Below are positions 10,317 through 21,940 of a DNA stretch of 64,000 bases, piece after piece. The notes under the pieces were generated by a model. The model did not search any database, was not told the DNA's origin, and saw only the letters and a list, made by a program, of their open reading frames with translations. The position numbers and the translations under genes were made by a program. The stretch is from Citrobacter freundii ATCC 8090 = MTCC 1658 = NBRC 12681 (GTDB lineage Bacteria > Pseudomonadota > Gammaproteobacteria > Enterobacterales > Enterobacteriaceae). Location of the stretch: the NCBI RefSeq assembly GCF_011064845.1, contig NZ_CP049015.1:3100001-3164000 (forward strand), in the 5' to 3' direction. Positions within the stretch are counted from its first letter, which is position 1. Every line of letters starts with the position of its first letter.

Positions 10317-11153
10317 CGGTTGCCAACCATCCGTATACCAGATATGCAACAGCGCATAGGAGCGCCAGGGTTTCCAGCGCTCTGCATACCGCCGGATCTG
10401 GGCTGGTGTCATGCCGGGAAAACGCTGCTTAATCAGATAATCATCCGGCAGAAAAACGTCCTTCGCCTGCCAGCCGCGCAGCGCAAAGTAGTTGGCGGTC
10501 CATCGCCCTATCCCGGGAAATGTTTGTAGCTGCTTAACGCCTTGTTCGATATCGGCAGGGGCTGTTGTCGCGAGCGTTCCTTCAAGGGTTGCATGAGCAA
10601 GGTGAATCAACGCTTCAGCGCGTTTGAGCGGCATTCCTAACGTTTTCAGGTGCAGCGGATCGGCGTTGGCAAGCTCTTCTGGAGAGGGAAAACACACATA
10701 CTCGGGCGCATCCTCCAGTGTATTGCCATAAGCGTGCGCTACTTTCGCTGTCAGTTTCGCGGCCATCGCCACGCTGACTAACTGTCCTAAAATCGCCCGT
10801 ACCCCTTGCTCAAAAGCATCGACACATCCCGGCAGGCGCAATCCCGGACGCGCCGCGCCGAGGTTACCCAGCGCGCCGACAATTTGCTGCGGGCAACATG
10901 AAAGATCGAACAAGCGCGTTATTTTTGCCAGGCACTCGGAGGCTACAGGCTGTAACCCTGAGCTCAACGTCACGTGTAGCACATTGGCGTGCAGATCCGG
11001 GACAACGCTCACCAGACCACGATGCTCCCCTACGGACAGACTTCGGACATAACTCAGTTCTTCTACGGTTTCGACACCTTCAACCGCACGGGCGGCAAGA
11101 AATCCCAGCATCCAGGGCCAGTCATAAGGCGGTTGCCAGCTCAGCGTGAACAT
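10284..11153 (-). CDS. alkA: 3-methyladenine DNA glycosylase II (AlkA)
   Basis: The 289 residues are slightly longer than the 282 of E. coli AlkA; the extra length is at the C-terminus (EIAGIQ), where the gene runs into dgcE. AlkA excises alkylated purines in base-excision repair. An N-terminal AlkA domain (~1-110) precedes the HhH-GPD glycosylase fold, with the helix-hairpin-helix LQTFPGIGRWTANYFALRG and the catalytic aspartate in FLPDDYLIKQRFPG. In E. coli it is induced by Ada. Here it lies directly next to yegD with divergent transcription, without the yegI-yegL genes found between them in K-12. Confidence 0.95.
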   Translation of the reverse strand: MFTLSWQPPYDWPWMLGFLAARAVEGVETVEELSYVRSLSVGEHRGLVSVVPDLHANVLHVTLSSGLQPVASECLAKITRLFDLSCCPQQIVGALGNLGAARPGLRLPGCVDAFEQGVRAILGQLVSVAMAAKLTAKVAHAYGNTLEDAPEYVCFPSPEELANADPLHLKTLGMPLKRAEALIHLAHATLEGTLATTAPADIEQGVKQLQTFPGIGRWTANYFALRGWQAKDVFLPDDYLIKQRFPGMTPAQIRRYAERWKPWRSYALLHIWYTDGWQPSVDGEIAGIQ

Positions 11154-11289
11154 TCGGTTTTCCTTTTAAAGCAAACTTACAGCATAAACGGTATTCAATC
11201 AGTACGCCTTGCTTTCATATTCCAGTTGTCGGGCCGTCAACTATTCGTTAAAGTCACGCCCCTTCTTCACTGGCATGGGGATTTTTACG

Positions 11290-12642
11290 GTGTTTATTGG
11301 TTTTGACTACGGTACGGCAAACTGTTCAGTGGCCGTTATGCGTGATGGGCAGCCCCACCTGCTCAAAATGGAAAATAACAGCACGCTGCTACCCTCAATG
11401 CTGTGTGCACCAACGCGCGAAGCGGTTAGCGAGTGGCTGTATCGCCATCACGACGTTCCAACCACGGACGATGAAACACAGGCGCTGCTTCGCCGTGCGA
11501 TGCGCTACAATCGCGAAGAGGACATCGACGTTAACGCCAACAGCGTGCAGTTCGGTCTGACATCGCTGGGTCAGTATATTGAAGACCCGGAAGAGGTGTA
11601 CTTCGTTAAATCGCCAAAATCATTTTTGGGTGCCAGCGGTCTGAAGCCGCAGCAAGTTGCGCTTTTTGAAGATCTGGTCTGTGCAATGATGCTGCACATT
11701 CGCAACCAGGCGCAAAGCCAATTGCCGGAAGCTATCACTCAGGCCGTAATTGGTCGCCCCATCAACTTCCAGGGATTAGGTGGCGATGACGCCAACATCC
11801 AGGCGCAGGGGATTCTTGAACGTGCGGCCAAACGTGCCGGTTTTCAGGATGTCGTCTTCCAGTACGAGCCGGTAGCAGCGGGGCTGGATTACGAAGCCAC
11901 ACTGCAGGATGAGAAACGCGTGCTGGTGGTAGATATTGGCGGGGGTACGACCGACTGTTCACTGCTGCTGATGGGGCCGCAATGGCATCAGCGCGCCGAT
12001 CGCGAAAACAGCCTGCTGGGACACAGTGGCTGCCGTGTAGGCGGGAACGATCTGGATATCGCGCTGGCGTTTAAACACCTGATGCCGCTGCTAGGTATGG
12101 GCGGTGAGACTGAAAAAGGGATCGCCTTACCGATTCTCCCCTGGTGGAACGCGGTCGCGATCAACGATGTTCCCGCGCAAAGTGATTTCTACAGCAGCGC
12201 CAACGGTCGTTTACTGAACGATCTTGTCCGCGACGCGAAAGAAGCCGATAAAGTAGCCTTGCTGCTCAAAGTCTGGCGCGAGCGTCTGAGCTATCGCCTG
12301 GTGCGCAGCGCAGAAGAGAGCAAGATCGCGCTTTCCGACCAGACCATTGTAACGGCGGCGATACCGTTTATCAGCGACACGCTGGCAACCGATATTAGTC
12401 AACATGGATTGGAGGCCGCGCTCAATCAGCCCCTGGCGCGCATTCTGGAGCAGGTCCAACTGGCGCTGGACAACGCGCAGGAAAAACCGGACGTGATTTA
12501 TCTGACCGGCGGCAGCGCGCGTTCACCGCTGATTAAAAAAGCCCTCGCCCAGCAGCTTCCTGGGATCCCTATCGCGGGTGGCGATGACTTCGGTTCTGTC
12601 ACCGCCGGTCTGGCCCGCTGGGCTGACGTTGTTTTCCGCTAA
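11290..12642 (+). CDS. yegD: YegD, Hsp70-like actin-fold ATPase
   Basis: A GTG start at 11290 gives 450 residues and the E. coli N-terminus (FIGFDYGTANCSVAVM), with a GGGGA ribosome-binding site a few bases before; an upstream ATG at 11275 gives a longer, unsupported N-terminus. The protein has an Hsp70/actin-type nucleotide-binding fold: phosphate-1 motif IGFDYGTANC, phosphate-2 motif VLVVDIGGGTTDCSLLL, adenosine motif VIYLTGGSARSP. It lacks the Hsp70 substrate-binding domain. Its cellular role is not established. The Sib/Ibs locus lies downstream. Confidence 0.93.
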   Translation: MFIGFDYGTANCSVAVMRDGQPHLLKMENNSTLLPSMLCAPTREAVSEWLYRHHDVPTTDDETQALLRRAMRYNREEDIDVNANSVQFGLTSLGQYIEDPEEVYFVKSPKSFLGASGLKPQQVALFEDLVCAMMLHIRNQAQSQLPEAITQAVIGRPINFQGLGGDDANIQAQGILERAAKRAGFQDVVFQYEPVAAGLDYEATLQDEKRVLVVDIGGGTTDCSLLLMGPQWHQRADRENSLLGHSGCRVGGNDLDIALAFKHLMPLLGMGGETEKGIALPILPWWNAVAINDVPAQSDFYSSANGRLLNDLVRDAKEADKVALLLKVWRERLSYRLVRSAEESKIALSDQTIVTAAIPFISDTLATDISQHGLEAALNQPLARILEQVQLALDNAQEKPDVIYLTGGSARSPLIKKALAQQLPGIPIAGGDDFGSVTAGLARWADVVFR

Positions 12643-12670
12643 GCCGCTCGCAAGCTGAAAGGTGTGCGTA

Positions 12671-12699
12671 TTGACATCACCGTTGCTGTGGCTTATTTT
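12671..12699 (+). promoter_or_regulatory. Sigma70 promoter of the sib antisense RNA
   Basis: TTGACA at 12671-12676, a 17-bp spacer and TATTTT at 12694-12699 form a near-consensus promoter. Transcription would begin near 12706, at the expected 5' end of the Sib RNA. Confidence 0.8.
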
Positions 12700-12702
12700 C
12701 AG

Positions 12703-12846
12703 GAGTGAGGGTTAGGGAAGGTTTCCCCTCCCCCTGGTGTCTTAGTAAGCCGGTAAGCTAATGACTAAGAGTATCACCAGTATGATGACGTACTTCATCA
12801 TAACCCTTTCCTTATTTTGGCCCCTTCCTCGGGAGGGGGCTTTCCC
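12703..12846 (+). ncRNA. sib: Sib antitoxin small RNA (SibA/SibB family)
   Basis: The plus strand here is strongly like the E. coli SibA/SibB (RyeC/RyeD) RNAs: a GGTTTCCCCTCCCC segment near the 5' end, the core CAGTATGATGACG with TTCATCATAACCC, and a 3' terminator stem GCCCCTTCCTCGGGAGGGGC followed by TTTCC. Sib RNAs pair with the ibs message encoded on the opposite strand and block synthesis of the toxic Ibs peptide. The position between yegD and mdtA is the same as in K-12, but only one copy is present instead of two. The exact 5' end is inferred from the promoter. Confidence 0.88.
12742..12801 (-). CDS. ibs: Ibs-family small toxic membrane peptide, 19 residues
   Basis: The minus strand encodes MMKYVIILVILLVISLPAY and a stop. 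This is the characteristic Ibs peptide: an MMK start, one hydrophobic helix and a C-terminal AY, very close to E. coli IbsA and IbsB. Ibs peptides insert in the inner membrane and depolarise it when overproduced. The gene lies wholly inside the sib RNA gene on the other strand, making a type I toxin-antitoxin pair. The two ATG codons in a row are as in the K-12 genes. Confidence 0.9.
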   Translation of the reverse strand: MMKYVIILVILLVISLPAY

Positions 12847-13009
12847 GTTCCAGCGTCCCGCTGAAATCTCTGGCTTACCTCCTTTTGCCTTGACCGCACT
12901 CTAACGCACAATGACGCATTCGCTATTTTCGCCGCAAATTGTTGCGTAACGCCTCGCAAAGCCGCGTCAGCATTCAGACGAATCCCGACAGTGTTTCATA
13001 ATTCCTCCA

Positions 13010-13027
13010 TTTTTCTCCCTTGTTCGC
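13010..13027 (+). promoter_or_regulatory. Candidate BaeR binding box of mdtABCD
   Basis: TTTTTCTCCCTTGTTCGC resembles the reported BaeR box (TTTTTCTCCATDATTGGC), with the left half identical. It lies about 54 bp before the mdtA start. BaeR is encoded at the end of this operon, so autoregulation is expected. Confidence 0.55.
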
Positions 13028-13080
13028 TGGCTAAACTAGTATCATTCCGCGAATCGTTTCAGGATGAGAAACTCATAACA

Positions 13081-14328
13081 ATGAAAGGCAGTAATAAATC
13101 CCGCTGGGTGATAGCAATCGTGATCGTCGTGGCCGCCGTCGCCGCCATCTGGTTCTGGCAAAGCCACAGCGCTTCCCAGGAAACCGCACCGGGCGCTACC
13201 AAACCAGCGCAGCACACGCCTGGGTCGGCACGCCGTGGAATGCGCTCCGGACCGTTGGCTCCCGTGCAGGCTGCCACCGCCACCGAGGAAGCCGTTCCAC
13301 GTTACCTGACAGGGCTGGGTACCATTACTGCCGCCAATACCGCCACGGTACGTAGCCGGGTGGACGGTCAGCTCATTGCCTTACACTTTGAGGAAGGACA
13401 ACAGGTAAAAGCCGGCGACCTGCTGGCAGAGATAGATCCCAGCCAGTTCAAAGTCGCTCTGGCTCAGGCGCAGGGACAACTGGCAAAAGATAAAGCCACG
13501 CTGGCGAATGCCCGTCGCGATCTTGCCCGCTATCAACAGTTGGTTAAAACCAATCTGGTCTCCCGCCAGGAGCTGGATGCCCAGCAGGCGCTGGTCAATG
13601 AGACGTTAGGCACAATCAAAGCGGATGAAGCCAGTGTCGCCAGCGCTCAGTTGCAGCTCGACTGGAGTCGGATAACCGCACCTGTCGATGGTCGTGTCGG
13701 CCTGAAGCAGGTCGATGTCGGTAACCAAATTTCCAGCGGCGATACCACCGGGATCGTCGTCATTACGCAAACTCATCCCATCGACCTGATATTTACTTTG
13801 CCTGAAAACGACATTGCTACCGTGTTGCAGGCACAAAAATCGGGGAGCCAGCTGAAGGTCGAAGCCTGGGACCGAACCAATTCACAAAAACTGAGTGAAG
13901 GCGTCCTGCTCAGTCTCGACAATCAGATTGATGCCACTACAGGAACCATCAAAGTTAAAGCCCGTTTTAACAATCAGGATGATGCGTTATTCCCTAACCA
14001 GTTCGTCAACGCCCGCATGCTGGTCGACACACAGCAAAATGCCGTTGTGATCCCAACAGCAGCCCTGCAGATGGGCAACGAAGGGCACTTTGTCTGGGTA
14101 CTGAACAGCGACAATAAAGTGAGCAAGCATCTGGTTAAACCGGGTATTCAGGACAGCCAAAAAGTGGTGATCGCCGCTGGGTTGTCCGCAGGCGATCGGG
14201 TCGTGACTGACGGTATTGACCGTCTGACGGAAGGCGCAAAAGTCGAAGTCGTTGAGGCGCACGACGCCTCTGTTTCCGATGAGAAAACAGCGCCACGCGG
14301 ATACGGCAAAAAAGGAGCCAACTCCTGA
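13081..14328 (+). CDS. mdtA: Multidrug efflux membrane-fusion protein MdtA
   Basis: Starting at the ATG at 13081 ([10 protein letters not shown]) gives 415 residues, as in E. coli; an upstream in-frame ATG at 12991 would place the start inside the promoter. MdtA is the periplasmic adaptor of the MdtABC-TolC RND pump, which exports bile salts, novobiocin and other compounds. An N-terminal membrane anchor (about 10-27) is followed by a lipoyl/barrel-sandwich domain split by an alpha-hairpin ([49 protein letters not shown]) and beta-barrel domains. The stop overlaps the start of mdtB by one base. Confidence 0.97.
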   Translation: MKGSNKSRWVIAIVIVVAAVAAIWFWQSHSASQETAPGATKPAQHTPGSARRGMRSGPLAPVQAATATEEAVPRYLTGLGTITAANTATVRSRVDGQLIALHFEEGQQVKAGDLLAEIDPSQFKVALAQAQGQLAKDKATLANARRDLARYQQLVKTNLVSRQELDAQQALVNETLGTIKADEASVASAQLQLDWSRITAPVDGRVGLKQVDVGNQISSGDTTGIVVITQTHPIDLIFTLPENDIATVLQAQKSGSQLKVEAWDRTNSQKLSEGVLLSLDNQIDATTGTIKVKARFNNQDDALFPNQFVNARMLVDTQQNAVVIPTAALQMGNEGHFVWVLNSDNKVSKHLVKPGIQDSQKVVIAAGLSAGDRVVTDGIDRLTEGAKVEVVEAHDASVSDEKTAPRGYGKKGANS

Positions 14329-17300
14329 TGCAGGTGTTACCTCCGGACAACACAGGCGGACCATCGCGCCTGTTCATTCTGCGCCCCGTCGCCACTACGC
14401 TGCTGATGGTCGCGATTTTGCTTGCCGGTATTATCGGTTATCGCTTCCTGCCAATCGCCGCCTTACCTGAAGTGGATTACCCCACGATTCAGGTCGTTAC
14501 GCTCTACCCTGGCGCCAGCCCGGACGTCATGACCTCGGCGGTAACCGCGCCGCTTGAACGTCAGTTTGGCCAGATGTCTGGCTTAAAACAGATGTCATCA
14601 CAAAGCTCCGGTGGCGCATCGGTCGTTACGTTACAGTTTCAACTGACGCTCCCGCTGGATGTTGCCGAGCAAGAAGTTCAGGCCGCGATTAACGCCGCCA
14701 CCAATTTATTACCTAGCGATCTACCTAACCCTCCGGTCTACAGCAAGGTAAACCCGGCAGATCCGCCGATCATGACGCTGGCAGTCACTTCCAGCGCCAT
14801 GCCGATGACGCAGGTGGAAGATATGGTCGAAACCCGCGTCGCGCAGAAAATCTCTCAGGTATCCGGCGTGGGTCTGGTAACACTTTCCGGTGGGCAACGT
14901 CCGGCGGTCCGCGTGAAACTTAACGCTCAGGCCATTGCCGCACTCGGTCTGACCAGCGAAACCATCCGTACGGCCATTACCAGTGCCAACGTCAATTCAG
15001 CAAAAGGGAGTCTTGATGGCCCAACGCGCGCCGTTACCCTTTCAGCTAACGACCAGATGCAGTCCGCAGATGAATATCGTCAGCTCATTATTGCCTATAA
15101 AAACGGTGCACCGGTTCGTCTGGGCGATGTCGCTACCGTCGAACAAGGAGCAGAAAACAGCTGGCTGGGTGCATGGGCAAATAAGCAACAAGCTATAGTG
15201 ATGAATGTGCAGCGCCAGCCTGGGGCGAACATCATCGCCACGGCAGACAGTATCCGCCAGATGCTGCCACAGCTCACCGAAAGCCTGCCCAAATCGGTTA
15301 AGGTCAGCGTACTTTCCGATCGCACCACCAATATTCGTGCCTCTGTTGCAGACACCCAGTTCGAGTTGATGCTGGCGATAGCGCTGGTGGTGATGATTAT
15401 CTACCTGTTTCTGCGCAATGTTCCGGCGACGATTATTCCTGCAGTCGCCGTACCGTTGTCGTTAATCGGCACCTTCGCGGTGATGGTATTTCTTGATTTC
15501 TCCATCAACAACCTGACCTTAATGGCGCTAACCATCGCGACAGGCTTTGTTGTGGATGACGCTATCGTGGTTATCGAGAATATTTCACGCTATATCGAAA
15601 AAGGCGAAAAACCGCTGACTGCTGCCCTGAAGGGCGCAGGCGAGATTGGTTTTACCATCATCTCTCTGACGTTTTCATTGATTGCGGTATTGATCCCACT
15701 GCTATTCATGGGCGATATCGTCGGGCGCTTGTTCCGTGAATTCGCCGTTACGCTGGCGGTGGCGATTCTGATTTCCGCCGTTGTCTCGCTCACTCTTACG
15801 CCGATGATGTGCGCGCGTATGCTGAATCAGGCCTCATTGCGTAAGCAGAATCGCTTCTCCCGCGCCTCAGAGCGAGTGTTTGATCGCGTCATAGCCGGGT
15901 ACGGTCATTGGCTGGCAAAAGTACTTAACCACCCGTGGCTGACGCTGAGCGTAGCGCTCGGCACGTTGGCATTGAGCGTCATGCTATGGGTTTTTATCCC
16001 CAAAGGTTTCTTCCCAATCCAGGACAACGGCATTATCCAGGGTACGCTACAGGCACCGCAGTCCAGCTCATTCGCCAGCATGGCCGAGCGCCAGCGTCAG
16101 GTATCAGATGTCATCCTTAAAGATCCGGCGGTAGAGAGCCTGACCGCTTTTGTCGGTGTGGATGGTACTAATCCGGCATTGAACAGCGCGCGTTTGCAAA
16201 TCAACCTTAAACCGCTGGATGAACGTGACGATCGGGTGCAGAAAGTGATTGCGCGCTTACAGGACGCGGTTGACAGGGTTCCCGGAGTTGACCTTTATCT
16301 TCAGCCCACTCAGGATCTGACGATTGATACTCAGGTGAGCCGGACGCAATATCAATTCACGCTGCAAGCGACATCCCTTGATGCCCTCAGCACCTGGGTT
16401 CCACAGCTGTTAGCAAAACTACAGCAGCTACCGCAACTGTCCGACGTCAGCAGCGACTGGCAGGACAAAGGGCTGGTAGCGTATGTGAACGTCAATCGCG
16501 ACAGCGCAAGCCGTTTGGGCATCAGCATGTCAGATGTCGACAACGCCCTGTACAACGCCTTCGGCCAGCGTTTGATTTCGACTATTTACACCCAGGCAAA
16601 TCAATATCGCGTGGTGTTAGAACATAACACCAACAATACGCCGGGGCTTGCGGCACTGGATACAATACGTCTGACCAGTAGCGACGGTGGCATAGTACCG
16701 CTCAGCGCGATCGCCAGTATTGAACAGCGTTTTGCCCCGCTGTCGATTAACCACCTCGATCAGTTCCCGGTCACCACCATCTCGTTCAACGTGCCAGACG
16801 AACATTCGCTGGGTGATGCGGTACAGGCGATTCTGGATGCCGAAAAAACGCTTAACCTGCCCGCAAATATTACTACCCAGTTCCAGGGTAGCACGCTCGC
16901 CTTCCAGGCCGCGCTGGGAAATACCATCTGGTTGATTGTGGCTGCGGTTGTCGCGATGTATATCGTCCTCGGCGTGCTGTATGAGAGCTTTATTCACCCA
17001 ATTACTATTCTCTCCACGCTGCCGACGGCGGGCGTCGGGGCACTGCTGGCGTTAATGATTGCCGGCAGCGAACTGGACGTCATCGCGATTATTGGCATTA
17101 TTTTGCTCATCGGTATCGTCAAGAAAAACGCCATCATGATGATCGACTTTGCCCTTGCCGCGGAGCGCGAACAAGGCATGGCGCCGCGCGATGCTATTTT
17201 CCAGGCCTGTCTGCTGCGTTTCCGCCCAATTCTGATGACTACGCTGGCGGCACTGCTCGGCGCGTTGCCGCTGATGTTAAGTACCGGTGTGGGCGCAGAG

Positions 17301-17450
17301 TTACGCCGTCCGTTAGGCATTGGCATGGTCGGTGGACTGCTTGTGAGTCAGGTATTAACCCTGTTTACCACTCCGGTAATTTATCTGCTGTTTGACCGTC
17401 TGTCGCTGTATGTGAAAAGCCGTTTCCCGCGTCAGGAAGAGGAAGCGTAA
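14328..17450 (+). CDS. mdtB: RND multidrug efflux transporter subunit MdtB
   Basis: The 1040 residues equal E. coli MdtB. It is an AcrB-family proton-driven transporter with twelve membrane helices and two large periplasmic loops (about 40-340 and 560-860). The proton-relay motif in helix 4 is [16 protein letters not shown], with two adjacent aspartates. MdtB works in a heteromultimer with MdtC, an unusual arrangement among RND pumps. Start and stop are tightly coupled with mdtA and mdtC. Confidence 0.97.
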   Translation: MQVLPPDNTGGPSRLFILRPVATTLLMVAILLAGIIGYRFLPIAALPEVDYPTIQVVTLYPGASPDVMTSAVTAPLERQFGQMSGLKQMSSQSSGGASVVTLQFQLTLPLDVAEQEVQAAINAATNLLPSDLPNPPVYSKVNPADPPIMTLAVTSSAMPMTQVEDMVETRVAQKISQVSGVGLVTLSGGQRPAVRVKLNAQAIAALGLTSETIRTAITSANVNSAKGSLDGPTRAVTLSANDQMQSADEYRQLIIAYKNGAPVRLGDVATVEQGAENSWLGAWANKQQAIVMNVQRQPGANIIATADSIRQMLPQLTESLPKSVKVSVLSDRTTNIRASVADTQFELMLAIALVVMIIYLFLRNVPATIIPAVAVPLSLIGTFAVMVFLDFSINNLTLMALTIATGFVVDDAIVVIENISRYIEKGEKPLTAALKGAGEIGFTIISLTFSLIAVLIPLLFMGDIVGRLFREFAVTLAVAILISAVVSLTLTPMMCARMLNQASLRKQNRFSRASERVFDRVIAGYGHWLAKVLNHPWLTLSVALGTLALSVMLWVFIPKGFFPIQDNGIIQGTLQAPQSSSFASMAERQRQVSDVILKDPAVESLTAFVGVDGTNPALNSARLQINLKPLDERDDRVQKVIARLQDAVDRVPGVDLYLQPTQDLTIDTQVSRTQYQFTLQATSLDALSTWVPQLLAKLQQLPQLSDVSSDWQDKGLVAYVNVNRDSASRLGISMSDVDNALYNAFGQRLISTIYTQANQYRVVLEHNTNNTPGLAALDTIRLTSSDGGIVPLSAIASIEQRFAPLSINHLDQFPVTTISFNVPDEHSLGDAVQAILDAEKTLNLPANITTQFQGSTLAFQAALGNTIWLIVAAVVAMYIVLGVLYESFIHPITILSTLPTAGVGALLALMIAGSELDVIAIIGIILLIGIVKKNAIMMIDFALAAEREQGMAPRDAIFQACLLRFRPILMTTLAALLGALPLMLSTGVGAELRRPLGIGMVGGLLVSQVLTLFTTPVIYLLFDRLSLYVKSRFPRQEEEA

Positions 17451-20400
17451 ATGAAATTTTTCGCGCTTTTCATTCATCGGCCGGTGGCGACCATTCTCAT
17501 TTCGGTGGCTATCACCCTGTGCGGTATTCTGGGCTTTCGTCTGCTGCCGGTCGCTCCGCTGCCGCAGGTGGATTTTCCGGTGATTATGGTCAGCGCATCA
17601 TTACCCGGTGCCTCCCCTGAAACGATGGCGTCTTCGGTCGCAACTCCGCTGGAGCGCTCGCTGGGCCGCATCGCGGGCGTAAACGAAATGACTTCGAGTA
17701 GTTCGCTTGGCAGTACGCGTATTATTCTCGAATTCAAATTCGACCGTGACATCAATGGCGCGGCGCGGGACGTTCAGGCCGCGATTAACGCCGCGCAAAG
17801 CCTGCTGCCCAGCGGGATGCCGAGCCGACCAACGTATCGCAAAGCTAACCCTTCCGATGCGCCAATCATGATCCTGACGCTGACGTCGGACACTTACTCG
17901 CAGGGTGAACTGTACGATTTCGCATCAACACAACTGGCGCAGACCATCGCGCAAATCGACGGTGTGGGCGACGTGGACGTTGGAGGCAGTTCTCTGCCTG
18001 CCGTGCGGGTAGGACTCAACCCGCAGGCGCTGTTTAACCAGGGCGTGTCGCTGGACGACGTGCGTAGCGCGATCGACAATGCCAACGTGCGTAAGCCGCA
18101 GGGTGCTATCGAGAATGATACCCATCGCTGGCAGGTACAAACTAACGATGAGCTGAAAACCGCCGCCGAATATCAACCTATTATCATCCACTATAACAAC
18201 GGCTCAGCGGTGCGACTGGGTGATGTTGCGTCTATAACCGACTCTGTACAGGACGTTCGTAACGCGGGGATGACCAACGCCAAACCGGCCATTCTGCTGA
18301 TGATCCGCAAGCTACCGGAAGCCAATATTATTCAGACGGTAGATAGCATTCGCGCCAAATTACCGGAGTTACAAACGCTGGTCCCGGCCGCCATCGATCT
18401 GCAAATCGCCCAGGACCGTTCACCGACCATTCGCGCTTCACTAGAGGAAGTCGAACAGACGCTGATTATCTCCGTGGCGCTGGTTATCCTGGTGGTCTTT
18501 GTTTTCCTGCGATCCGGGCGTGCGACTCTGATCCCCGCGGTAGCGGTTCCGGTCTCGCTGATCGGTACCTTTGCCGCCATGTATCTGTGCGGATTCAGCC
18601 TGAACAACCTGTCGTTGATGGCGTTAACCATTGCCACGGGATTTGTCGTAGATGACGCCATCGTGGTGCTGGAAAATATTGCCCGCCACCTGGAAGCAGG
18701 AATGAAGCCACTCCAGGCGGCGTTACAGGGTACGCGCGAAGTGGGATTCACCGTGCTTTCCATGAGCCTGTCGCTGGTGGCGGTATTCCTGCCGCTGCTG
18801 TTAATGGGCGGATTGCCTGGACGCCTGCTGCGCGAATTTGCCGTCACGCTGTCGGTTGCCATCGGTATCTCGCTGCTGGTGTCGCTGACATTAACGCCAA
18901 TGATGTGCGGCTGGATGCTTAAATCCAGCGCCCCGCGTGAACAGTCGCGTAAACGGGGATTTGGTCGCGTGCTGGTAGCGCTGCAGCAAAGCTACGGCAC
19001 TTCACTTAAATGGGTACTGCGCCACACGCGACTGGTGGGCGTGGTATTACTCGGCACCATTGCGCTGAATATCTGGCTTTATATTTCCATCCCCAAAACC
19101 TTCTTCCCGGAGCAGGATACGGGCGTATTGATGGGAGGGATCCAGGCTGACCAGAGCATCTCTTTCCAGGCGATGCGCGGTAAACTGCAGGATTTTATGA
19201 AGATCATCCGCGACGATCCGGCGGTGAACAATGTCACCGGCTTTACCGGTGGGTCACGGGTTAACAGCGGGATGATGTTTATTACCCTCAAGCCACGCGA
19301 TGAGCGCCGTGAAACCGCTCAGCAGGTGATCGACCGCCTGCGCGTTGCGCTTTCAAAAGAACCAGGTGCGAATCTGTTTCTGATGGCGGTGCAGGACATC
19401 CGCGTTGGCGGACGCCAGGCCAACGCCAGCTATCAATACACATTGCTGTCCGACGATCTGGCGGCGCTGCGTGAGTGGGAACCGAAGATCCGTAAGGCGC
19501 TTGCCGCCCTGCCCCAACTGGCGGACGTCAACTCCGATCAGCAGGACAATGGCGCGGAGATGAATCTGATTTACGATCGCGACACCATGTCTCGTCTTGG
19601 GATCGACGTGGCAGCCGCCAATAGCCTGCTGAATAACGCCTTTGGTCAGCGACAAATTTCAACCATCTATCAGCCGATGAACCAGTACAAAGTGGTGATG
19701 GAGGTCGATCGACGTTACACCCAGGACATCAGCGCGCTGGACAAAATGTTCGTCATCAACAATGAAGGTAAGGCGATCCCGTTATCGTACTTTGCCAAAT
19801 GGCAGCCAGCGAATGCGCCACTGTCGGTAAACCATCAGGGATTATCTGCCGCCTCAACCGTGTCGTTTAACCTGCCGACAGGTTCTTCACTGTCAGAAGC
19901 GACAGAGGCCATCAACAGAACCATGACCCAGCTAGGCGTCCCCTCCACGGTTCGTGGCAGCTTTGCCGGTACCGCCCAGGTATTTCAGGACACGATGAAC
20001 TCGCAGGTGATCCTGATAATCGCCGCCATCGCCACCGTCTATATCGTGCTGGGTATGCTGTATGAAAGCTATGTACATCCGCTGACCATTCTCTCCACGC
20101 TACCTTCGGCAGGGGTCGGGGCTCTGCTGGCGCTGGAGCTGTTCAATGCCCCGTTCAGCCTAATCGCCCTGATAGGGATCATGCTATTAATTGGAATTGT
20201 GAAGAAAAACGCCATCATGATGGTCGATTTTGCGCTGGAAGCGCAGAGAAACGGTAAGCTGCAGCCGGAAGAAGCTATTTTCCAGGCCTGCCTGTTGCGC
20301 TTTCGCCCAATAATGATGACCACGCTGGCGGCGTTGTTTGGCGCACTGCCGTTGGTGTTATCCGCAGGGGATGGCTCCGAGCTGCGCCAGCCGTTGGGGA

Positions 20401-20531
20401 TAACCATTGTCGGTGGACTGGTCGTGAGCCAGCTCCTGACGCTGTACACCACGCCTGTGGTCTATCTCTTTTTCGACCGTCTGCGTCTGCGTTTTTCGCG
20501 TAAAAACAGCAAACCGGTAGCAGAGTTATGA
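17451..20531 (+). CDS. mdtC: RND multidrug efflux transporter subunit MdtC
   Basis: The 1026 residues are one more than E. coli MdtC. It is the paralogue of MdtB, with the same two-fold RND architecture and the helix 4 motif [19 protein letters not shown]. In E. coli the MdtB2-MdtC trimer is the active form, and MdtC appears to bind substrate while MdtB carries proton flow. The ATG follows the mdtB stop without a gap, and the 3' end overlaps mdtD by four bases, so translational coupling is likely. Confidence 0.97.
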   Translation: MKFFALFIHRPVATILISVAITLCGILGFRLLPVAPLPQVDFPVIMVSASLPGASPETMASSVATPLERSLGRIAGVNEMTSSSSLGSTRIILEFKFDRDINGAARDVQAAINAAQSLLPSGMPSRPTYRKANPSDAPIMILTLTSDTYSQGELYDFASTQLAQTIAQIDGVGDVDVGGSSLPAVRVGLNPQALFNQGVSLDDVRSAIDNANVRKPQGAIENDTHRWQVQTNDELKTAAEYQPIIIHYNNGSAVRLGDVASITDSVQDVRNAGMTNAKPAILLMIRKLPEANIIQTVDSIRAKLPELQTLVPAAIDLQIAQDRSPTIRASLEEVEQTLIISVALVILVVFVFLRSGRATLIPAVAVPVSLIGTFAAMYLCGFSLNNLSLMALTIATGFVVDDAIVVLENIARHLEAGMKPLQAALQGTREVGFTVLSMSLSLVAVFLPLLLMGGLPGRLLREFAVTLSVAIGISLLVSLTLTPMMCGWMLKSSAPREQSRKRGFGRVLVALQQSYGTSLKWVLRHTRLVGVVLLGTIALNIWLYISIPKTFFPEQDTGVLMGGIQADQSISFQAMRGKLQDFMKIIRDDPAVNNVTGFTGGSRVNSGMMFITLKPRDERRETAQQVIDRLRVALSKEPGANLFLMAVQDIRVGGRQANASYQYTLLSDDLAALREWEPKIRKALAALPQLADVNSDQQDNGAEMNLIYDRDTMSRLGIDVAAANSLLNNAFGQRQISTIYQPMNQYKVVMEVDRRYTQDISALDKMFVINNEGKAIPLSYFAKWQPANAPLSVNHQGLSAASTVSFNLPTGSSLSEATEAINRTMTQLGVPSTVRGSFAGTAQVFQDTMNSQVILIIAAIATVYIVLGMLYESYVHPLTILSTLPSAGVGALLALELFNAPFSLIALIGIMLLIGIVKKNAIMMVDFALEAQRNGKLQPEEAIFQACLLRFRPIMMTTLAALFGALPLVLSAGDGSELRQPLGITIVGGLVVSQLLTLYTTPVVYLFFDRLRLRFSRKNSKPVAEL

Positions 20532-21940
20532 CAGAACTTCCCGACAGCACCCGCTGGCAACTTTGGATTGTGGCATTTGGTTTTTTTATGCAGTCGCTGG
20601 ATACCACCATCGTTAATACCGCGCTTCCCTCGATGGCGGCAAGCCTCAGGGAAAGCCCGTTACACATGCATATGGTCATAGTGTCATATGTACTAACCGT
20701 TGCCGTGATGCTGCCCGCCAGCGGATGGCTGGCGGACAAAGTTGGCGTGCGTAATATCTTCTTCACCGCCATTATCCTGTTTACGCTTGGCTCGCTGTTT
20801 TGCGCCGGGTCCAGCACGCTCAACGAGCTGGTGATGGCGCGCGTCTTACAAGGCGTTGGCGGTGCGATGATGGTGCCAGTCGGCAGGCTGACGGTGATGA
20901 AAATCGTCCCGCGTGAGCAATATATGGCGGCGATGACGTTTGTCACTTTACCCGGTCAAATCGGCCCGCTGCTGGGCCCAGCGTTAGGCGGGATTCTGGT
21001 TGAATACGCCTCCTGGCACTGGATCTTTTTGATTAACATTCCGGTAGGCATTGTCGGCGCGATAGCGACGTTAATGTTGATGCCCAACTACACCATGCAA
21101 ACCCGACGCTTCGACCTCTCCGGATTCGCGATGCTGGCGGTCGGTATGGCGGTTCTGACGCTGGCGCTCGATGGCAGCAAAGGAACCGGACTCTCCAGTA
21201 TCACGCTGGCGGCGTTGGTCATCTGCGGGGTGCTGGCTATTGCGCTGTATCTGAAACACGCCCATCGAAATCCCCGCGCGCTGTTTAGCCTGAATCTGTT
21301 TCGCACATCGACCTTCTCGCTAGGTCTGTTCGGCAGTTTTGCCGGACGCATCGGCAGCGGTATGCTGCCGTTTATGACGCCGGTGTTTTTACAGATTGGC
21401 CTCGGTTTTTCACCGTTTCATGCCGGACTGATGATGATCCCGATGGTGCTGGGCAGTATGGGCATGAAGCGCATTGTGGTGCAGGTCGTTAACCGCTTTG
21501 GTTACCGTCGCGTACTGATTACCACCACGCTTGGCCTGTCGCTGGTCAGTCTGTTGCTAATGACCACGGCACTGCTGGGCTGGTATTACGCCCTGCCCTT
21601 CGTGCTGTTTTTACAGGGAATGGTCAACTCAACGCGCTTTTCATCCATGAATACCCTGACGTTAAAAGATCTGCCTGACGATCTCGCCAGCAGCGGCAAC
21701 AGCTTGCTGTCGATGATCATGCAGCTGTCGATGAGTATCGGGGTGACCATCGCGGGCCTGCTGTTAGGCATGTTTGGCCAGCAGCATATCGCCATCGACA
21801 GCGGTAGTACGCATAGCGTCTTTATGTATACCTGGTTGTGCATTGCATTCATTATTGCGCTGCCCGCCATTATTTTTGCCCGCGTGCCGAACGACACGCA
21901 AACCAATGCGGTGATTTCACGACGCAAAAGGAGCACCTGA
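20528..21940 (+). CDS. mdtD: Major-facilitator transporter MdtD (DHA2-type)
   Basis: The 470 residues resemble E. coli MdtD (471). It is an inner-membrane MFS protein of the 14-helix drug:H+ antiporter type, with motif A-like [11 protein letters not shown] near residues 70-80 and motif C-like [26 protein letters not shown]. It is part of the BaeR-controlled operon but is not required for MdtABC-mediated resistance in E. coli; a role in iron-citrate export has been proposed. The stop overlaps baeS by one base. Confidence 0.95.
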   Translation: MTELPDSTRWQLWIVAFGFFMQSLDTTIVNTALPSMAASLRESPLHMHMVIVSYVLTVAVMLPASGWLADKVGVRNIFFTAIILFTLGSLFCAGSSTLNELVMARVLQGVGGAMMVPVGRLTVMKIVPREQYMAAMTFVTLPGQIGPLLGPALGGILVEYASWHWIFLINIPVGIVGAIATLMLMPNYTMQTRRFDLSGFAMLAVGMAVLTLALDGSKGTGLSSITLAALVICGVLAIALYLKHAHRNPRALFSLNLFRTSTFSLGLFGSFAGRIGSGMLPFMTPVFLQIGLGFSPFHAGLMMIPMVLGSMGMKRIVVQVVNRFGYRRVLITTTLGLSLVSLLLMTTALLGWYYALPFVLFLQGMVNSTRFSSMNTLTLKDLPDDLASSGNSLLSMIMQLSMSIGVTIAGLLLGMFGQQHIAIDSGSTHSVFMYTWLCIAFIIALPAIIFARVPNDTQTNAVISRRKRST

